Assembly: GCA_964610505.1 (NCBI GenBank)
Contig: CAZSXU010000016.1
Span: forward strand, 32,824 to 96,823
Length of the DNA: 64,000 nucleotides
Direction: 5' to 3'
Source of the DNA: CAZSXU01 sp964610505
Lineage (GTDB): Bacteria > Arandabacterota > Arandabacteria > JAGLYR01
The position numbers were made by a program, and so were the translations under genes. Position 1 is the first letter of the stretch, and each line of letters opens with the position of its first letter. A model generated the notes under the pieces. The model was not told the origin of the DNA and did not search any database. It worked only from the letters and a program-made list of their open reading frames with translations. Shown one piece after another: positions 60,430 through 64,000 of the stretch.

Positions 60430-60882
60430 ATGGTGGTGTTCAGGAAACTCGATGTTTCGATGCGCCTGGTGGTGTTGATTCTGCTGCTCGCGTGTACGGC
60501 CGGCTGCGGCATCACGCATGCGATTCGGCCGAGAGTGAAATCGCCGGTGGAAACGGAGGAAGGGGTTCTCTTCCGCCACTACGCGCCGTCGGCGATCCGG
60601 ATGAACCTGGCCGGCGATTTCAACCAATGGTGCGATACGGCCAACGGTCGCCCCATCGACGTGAAGATGGATCCGATGCAGATGGATGAGAAGGGAATCT
60701 GGTGGATCATCAAGCCCCTCGAGCCGGGGACCTATCAGTACAAGTACATCGTCGACGGTGGAATCTGGCAGCACGACACGAACAATCTCAATACCATGCC
60801 CGACGGGTACGGGGGATCGAACTCCGTGGTCACGGTGAAAAAACGGGCGAAAGTCCTGACGGAAACAGGCGCCGGGGAGTAG
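60430..60882 (+). CDS. Lipoprotein with AMPK1/CBM48-like glycogen-binding module
   Basis: The 150-residue protein is read from ATG 60430; GTG 60436 and ATG 60460 are alternatives. The lipobox is CTAGC. From about residue 45 the module reads GVLFRHYAPSAIRMNLAGDFNQWC, then MDEKGIWWIIKPLEPGTYQYKYIVDGG and a late NSVVTV strand. This is the isoamylase-N/AMPK-beta glycogen-binding layout, with Trp residues at the usual positions. A membrane-anchored, single-module glucan-binding protein could hold maltodextrin near the barrel or pass it to the ABC permease. Its stop is 3 nt before the next start. Confidence 0.9.
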   Translation: MVVFRKLDVSMRLVVLILLLACTAGCGITHAIRPRVKSPVETEEGVLFRHYAPSAIRMNLAGDFNQWCDTANGRPIDVKMDPMQMDEKGIWWIIKPLEPGTYQYKYIVDGGIWQHDTNNLNTMPDGYGGSNSVVTVKKRAKVLTETGAGE

Positions 60883-60885
60883 AGA

Positions 60886-61752
60886 ATGAAGGCCGAAACC
60901 ACGAATGGGCGAATGGGCGAATGGGCGAATGGGCGACACACCCTGTTCGTCCCGAGTGCCGCGACGATGCTTAGCGCGGGACTTGTGATCTTGTTCGCGT
61001 TAGCGATGCTGGTGATTCCCGGTTCTGCCGGGGCGAAGGTGAAGGTGTTGCTCGAGGTTGAGGACCCGGCGGGGGACGACCTCGGCGACGGCGATTACGC
61101 GTATCCCACGGACGCCGCCTTCGGCGACGGCGGTGAGGCGGACCTGACCCGTTTCAGAATCGAGCGGGAAGACAAGACGGTCCGATTCACGCTGACCTTC
61201 CGGGATCTTGTGGATCCGTGGAACGTGGGTAACCGCCTGACGTTTGCGGCAATCGCCATCGACTCGAAGAAAGGCGGGCTGGAGGAACTGGCGCACAATG
61301 CCTTCGCCCGGCTGGCGGCGCCGGCCGAGTACGTCATCTACTACGGCGGCGAAACGGTGGAACTCACCGACGCGGAGGGCAACGTGCTGGACGTGGAGAT
61401 CGTGAGCCGCGTCGATATGGAGACAAACGCGCTTGTTCTCGAGGTGCGTTGTTGCGATATCGGGGGCAAACCCGGCAAGAAATGGAAGTATACCGTGGCC
61501 GCCGGGCTTCAGGACGACTACGGCGGAGGGGGAATCGGGGATTTCCGACTGGTCAACGCGGAGGCGGGGCAGTGGCGGGGCGGGGGGGGCGACGATCTGG
61601 CCATCAATCCCAACGTCTACGACGTCCTCATGCCCAAGAAGACGAAGGATCTCAGGAAAATCGGGAAGGACCTCGAAAGCCAGTCGGACGTGCTGGCCAA
61701 CTACAGCCTGGAGGAGAACCGCCTGGCCGTCCTTCCGTACGTGAAACGATAA
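60886..61752 (+). CDS. Secreted glucodextranase-C-like protein, putative glucan-binding
   Basis: The 288-residue protein starts at ATG 60886 behind GGGGAG. Residues 5-17 are encoded by the GGGCGAATG repeat; a signal-like helix follows (MLSAGLVILFALAMLVIPGSAGA), and ATG 60967 would remove the repeat-encoded part. The mature protein is the module seen in the 1405-residue protein: VLLEVEDPAGDDLGDGDYAYPT, then a Trp-containing strand pair, LTFAAIAIDSKKGG, and INPNVYDVLMPK. In glucodextranase this C-terminal module is thought to bind the cell surface or glucan. No catalytic domain is present. It is co-transcribed with the CBM48-like lipoprotein. Confidence 0.86.
   Translation: MKAETTNGRMGEWANGRHTLFVPSAATMLSAGLVILFALAMLVIPGSAGAKVKVLLEVEDPAGDDLGDGDYAYPTDAAFGDGGEADLTRFRIEREDKTVRFTLTFRDLVDPWNVGNRLTFAAIAIDSKKGGLEELAHNAFARLAAPAEYVIYYGGETVELTDAEGNVLDVEIVSRVDMETNALVLEVRCCDIGGKPGKKWKYTVAAGLQDDYGGGGIGDFRLVNAEAGQWRGGGGDDLAINPNVYDVLMPKKTKDLRKIGKDLESQSDVLANYSLEENRLAVLPYVKR
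60902..60937 (+). repeat. GGGCGAATG repeat, copy 2 (inside a coding N-terminus)
   Basis: Four near-tandem CGAATGGG words, translated as NGRMGEWANGR in the glucodextranase-C-like protein. Confidence 0.85.
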
Positions 61753-61757
61753 TGCTG

Positions 61758-61811
61758 TGAATGGGCGATCGGGCGAAAGGGCGAAAGGGCGAGTGGGCGA
61801 GTGGGCGACGA
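61758..61811 (+). repeat. GGGCGAAAG/GGGCGAGTG repeat, copy 3
   Basis: Six near-tandem words in plus orientation, just upstream of the four-helix-bundle gene. Confidence 0.85.
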
Positions 61812-61902
61812 GACGGGGCTGCCGCCCGTAGAGTGCCTGCTGACCGTAAGTGGGTGTCCGGTATTCTGGTGATTCGAGATGGGGGAGAGGGAGTGACGGG
61901 AG

Positions 61903-62289
61903 ATGGGAGGAGATGTCCGGTCCCATAAGCAGTTGCATGTGTTCCAGGCTGCAATGGATTTGGCAATGGAGGTCTTTGAAACCACCAAGCACTTTCCGGC
62001 GGAGGAACGGTACTCTCTCATAGATCAGTTTCGACGCTCGTCACGGTCCGTTTGTACAAACATCAGTGAGGCATGGAGAAAAAGGCGCTACCGGGCAGCT
62101 TTTGTGAGCAAGCTGAGTGATGCGGAAACGGAAGCCTGCGAGAGTCAAGTCTGGATAGAGCTGGCGAGGCGCTGCGGATATCTGCCTGACGCAACTGCCT
62201 CACAGTTGGACGATCGGTGCGATCACATCATTGCCCGGATCGTCAGGATGATCGACCGGCCTGAAAAGTGGACCTTCCAGAAGCCATGA
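61903..62289 (+). CDS. Four-helix-bundle protein (S23 / 23S rRNA intervening-sequence family)
   Basis: The 128-residue protein starts at ATG 61903. It shows the S23/TIGR02436 pattern: HKQLHVFQAAMDLAMEVFETTKHFPAEERYSLIDQFRRSSRSVCTNISEAWRKRR, then FVSKLSDAETEACESQVWIELARRCGYL and a final long helix. Family members are found in 23S rRNA intervening sequences and as free-standing genes; related Avd proteins serve diversity-generating retroelements. Neither a 23S gene nor a reverse transcriptase is here. It interrupts the alpha-glucan operon between the secreted protein and the ABC permeases, and is flanked by oppositely oriented GGGCGAATG repeats, so it looks inserted. Confidence 0.93.
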   Translation: MGGDVRSHKQLHVFQAAMDLAMEVFETTKHFPAEERYSLIDQFRRSSRSVCTNISEAWRKRRYRAAFVSKLSDAETEACESQVWIELARRCGYLPDATASQLDDRCDHIIARIVRMIDRPEKWTFQKP

Positions 62290-62309
62290 TGAGCTTCTTT
62301 CGGTTTTAC

Positions 62310-62391
62310 CCGTTTGCCCATTCGCCCAGGGTGATGGGGGTTCGTGCGAAGTTGCGCCCATTCGCCCATTCGCCCTTTCGCAAAACGGCGC
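62310..62391 (-). repeat. GGGCGAATG repeat, copy 4, inverted
   Basis: Two blocks (62310-62329 and 62354-62391) of CGCCCATT / CGCCCTTT words, the reverse complement of copy 3. Together with copy 3 they bracket the four-helix-bundle gene. Confidence 0.8.
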
Positions 62392-62418
62392 CTCTGATTC
62401 ACTGATCCGGACGGTGGC

Positions 62419-63336
62419 ATGCAAACATCTCTTCGCAAAGCCGCTGAAGTCCTGCCCTTCGTGGCGCCGTTTCTCATCATCTTCCTCGGTTTCATCGCGT
62501 TCCCGGTCTTTTACTCCATCTTCCTCAGTACCCATAAGGTCACGAGTCTGTATGACGTCTTCGGCGGATTGAAGTTCGTCGGGTTGGGGAATTTCTTCCG
62601 CCTGTTCCAGGATCGAGTGTTCTGGTGGTCTCTCCTGATGACGTTATACTACGGCGCCCTCTCCATTCCCGCCGGAATCGCCGTGTCTTTGGCCTTGGCG
62701 CTGTTGCTTCGCCGGGGGTTGAAAGCGCTTTCGTTCTTCCGCGCCCTTTTCTTTATGCCCTACGTTCTGGACCTCCTGGTGGTGTCCATCGTCTGGACGC
62801 TCATCTATGCGCCTCACTTCGGCGTGCTGGTCCGGCTGTTTGAATTCCTCGGGGTTCATACCTTCACGCAGCAGGGGTTTCTGGGCAGGGCGACGACCGC
62901 CATGCCGGCCGTGGTGCTGGTCAACGTGCTCAAGGGATCGGGTTTCGGAATGATTCTGTATCTGGCGGCCATTCACAGTATTCCCGATTCGGTGTTCGAG
63001 GCGGCCGATCTCGACGGCGCGGGGTGGTGGGACAAACTCCGGCACATCACGCTTCCTCTTCTCAAACCGATCACGTTCTTTCTGGCCGTGGTGGGAACGA
63101 TCGGGGCGCTCAACGCGTTCGTGGAAGTCTACGCGATGACCGAAGGCGGGCCGAACGTGGATATCGGCGGGAAGGCGCTGGGCGCGACCTGGGTGACGGG
63201 GTATTACCTCTACCGGACCTTCTACGTGGATCTCCGTTTGGGGTACGCCGCAGCCATGTCCATCGTTCTTCTGGTCGTGTGCATATTGATCTCGCTGGGG
63301 TACCGGAGATTCCTCGGCGCGAGGGATGAGGGATGA
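62419..63336 (+). CDS. ABC sugar transporter permease, MalF-like
   Basis: The 305-residue protein has six membrane segments and the ABC permease EAA loop EAADLDGAGWWDKLRHITLPLLKP at about 195-218, where the ATPase docks. The N-terminus (VLPFVAPFLIIFLGFIAFPVFYSI) and the DVFGGLKFVGLGNFFRLFQD periplasmic segment are typical of CUT1 family first permeases such as MalF and UgpA. These carry oligosaccharides or glycerol-phosphates inward. The next gene, overlapping by ATGA, is the MalG-like partner. The location after starch-module proteins favours maltodextrin, but the binding protein and ATPase lie outside the window. Confidence 0.93.
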   Translation: MQTSLRKAAEVLPFVAPFLIIFLGFIAFPVFYSIFLSTHKVTSLYDVFGGLKFVGLGNFFRLFQDRVFWWSLLMTLYYGALSIPAGIAVSLALALLLRRGLKALSFFRALFFMPYVLDLLVVSIVWTLIYAPHFGVLVRLFEFLGVHTFTQQGFLGRATTAMPAVVLVNVLKGSGFGMILYLAAIHSIPDSVFEAADLDGAGWWDKLRHITLPLLKPITFFLAVVGTIGALNAFVEVYAMTEGGPNVDIGGKALGATWVTGYYLYRTFYVDLRLGYAAAMSIVLLVVCILISLGYRRFLGARDEG

Positions 63337-64000
63337 AATCACTCAAGCGGGTGGGACTCTACGCGGGATTGGTGCTTGCCGCCGTCGTGGTCATGTTTCC
63401 GTTCGCCTGGATGATTTCCACGGCCTTCAAGCTGCCACAGAACGCTTTCGACCTCCAGCTCATCCCGCGGCCGGCAACGCTGGCAAACTTCGCCCGGGTG
63501 ATCTTCGAGTATGGGTTCGGCCGGTATTTCCTCAACAGCCTGATCGTGGCCGGCTCGGCGGCGCTGGTGACTACCTTTTTTGCTTCCCTGGCCGCCTACG
63601 CGTTCGCGAAGAAGCGGTTTCCTCTCAAGAATGTTCTCTACGCCGTCTTCTTGGCTTCGATGATGGTGCCCGGATTGATGTACGTGGTGCCCCAGTTCGC
63701 AATCGTGAGCCAGCTGGGCTGGATGAACACCTACAAGGCGATGGTGATTCCCCATCTGGCCAACGTCTTCGGGTTGTTCCTGATGAGGCAGTACCTGGCC
63801 GGCATTCCGGATGATCTCCTCGACGCCGCGCACATCGACGGGGCGTCCGAGGCGCGGATCTTCTTCAGCCTGATCCTTCCGCTCTCGAGTCCCGTCGTGG
63901 CCACGCTGTTTCTCCTCACCTTCCAGTTCCACTGGAACAACTTCCTGTGGCAGCTGATCGTGACCAACGACTCATCGCTCTACACGGTGCCCGTCGGCCT
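63333..64000 (+). CDS. ABC sugar transporter permease, MalG-like, partial (right edge)
   Basis: The frame opens at ATG 63333, overlapping the previous stop as ATGA, with GAGGG upstream, and is still open after about 222 codons at the right edge. The protein starts MKSLKRVGLYAGLVLAAVV, has FPFAWMISTAFK as in CUT1 second permeases, YFLNSLIVAGSAALVTT, and the EAA loop DAAHIDGASEARIFFSLILP. It ends in the last membrane segments (FQFHWNNFLWQLIVTNDSS). It would pair with the MalF-like protein. The missing tail is about 50 residues. Confidence 0.93.
   Translation, partial: MKSLKRVGLYAGLVLAAVVVMFPFAWMISTAFKLPQNAFDLQLIPRPATLANFARVIFEYGFGRYFLNSLIVAGSAALVTTFFASLAAYAFAKKRFPLKNVLYAVFLASMMVPGLMYVVPQFAIVSQLGWMNTYKAMVIPHLANVFGLFLMRQYLAGIPDDLLDAAHIDGASEARIFFSLILPLSSPVVATLFLLTFQFHWNNFLWQLIVTNDSSLYTVPVG

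Noticed and set aside
61903..62289. Diversity-generating retroelement, suggested by an Avd-like four-helix bundle
   Set aside because: No reverse transcriptase, template repeat or variable repeat is present. The protein fits the S23 family.

Overview
The window looks like chromosome of a GC-rich, Gram-negative bacterium of the FCB superphylum, probably an uncultured lineage near Eisenbacteria, Krumholzibacteriota or Latescibacterota. The evidence is a set of secreted proteins with C-terminal NPFNP / FPNPY / PNPFSPNGDG sorting-type domains, two PorV/UPF0164-type outer-membrane proteins, a TonB-dependent receptor and many lipoproteins. The phylum is inference. I see no rRNA, tRNA, CRISPR array, prophage or transposase.

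Layout. 0-2 kb: two GT4 glycosyltransferases, the first cut by the left edge. 2.2-3.5 kb: a YbjQ-type protein and a solitary beta-class DNA methyltransferase. 3.7-6.1 kb: a secreted protein with two phospholipase-D motifs. 6.4-8.6 kb: a P-loop protein and a lipoprotein 5'-nucleotidase. 8.7-11.6 kb: two more secreted OB-fold proteins. 11.7-20.2 kb: a five-gene minus-strand operon (TonB-dependent receptor, PorV-like protein, NHL propeller lipoprotein, sorted secreted protein, lipoprotein) with a strong promoter about 500 nt upstream of the first start. 21.4-28.7 kb: P-loop protein, organophosphate-type MFS transporter, nucleoside deaminase, thymidine kinase, RlmN and a GH13 lipoprotein. 29-31.7 kb: a secreted BNR-propeller protein behind an AT-rich promoter region. 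31.7-37.9 kb: flotillin and an aminotransferase fused to a PEP-carboxykinase-like domain, divergent from an intact PEP carboxykinase. 38-50 kb: FeS protein, SagB-type oxidoreductase, an XRE/ImmA pair with a palindromic operator, a TPR membrane protein, a membrane spermidine-synthase-like protein, an efflux adaptor and MacB-type permease, and an adenosine-specific kinase homologue. 50.4-64 kb: a same-strand run of ten genes that looks like an alpha-glucan acquisition locus: lipoprotein, 1405-residue secreted protein with a glucodextranase-C-like module, PorV-like protein, outer-membrane barrel, barrel carrying two CBM20-like modules, CBM48-like lipoprotein, second glucodextranase-C-like protein, a four-helix-bundle (S23) protein, and MalF/MalG-type permeases, the last cut by the right edge.

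Two loci stand out. The first is the continuous fusion of a class I aminotransferase with a PEPCK-derived domain that keeps the collinear PEPCK landmarks but has Arg in place of the P-loop Lys; it is co-transcribed with flotillin and lies back to back with true pckA. The second is the alpha-glucan locus, which has no SusC/SusD and instead a beta-barrel with N-terminal starch-binding-type modules.

Promoters read by eye share one pattern, TTGnnn-N16-18-TAnnnT, often with TAGAAT or a close variant as the -10. Intergenic spaces carry perfect 10-14 bp hairpins and several families of short-word repeats. All domain assignments come from reading the sequence; no database search was run.
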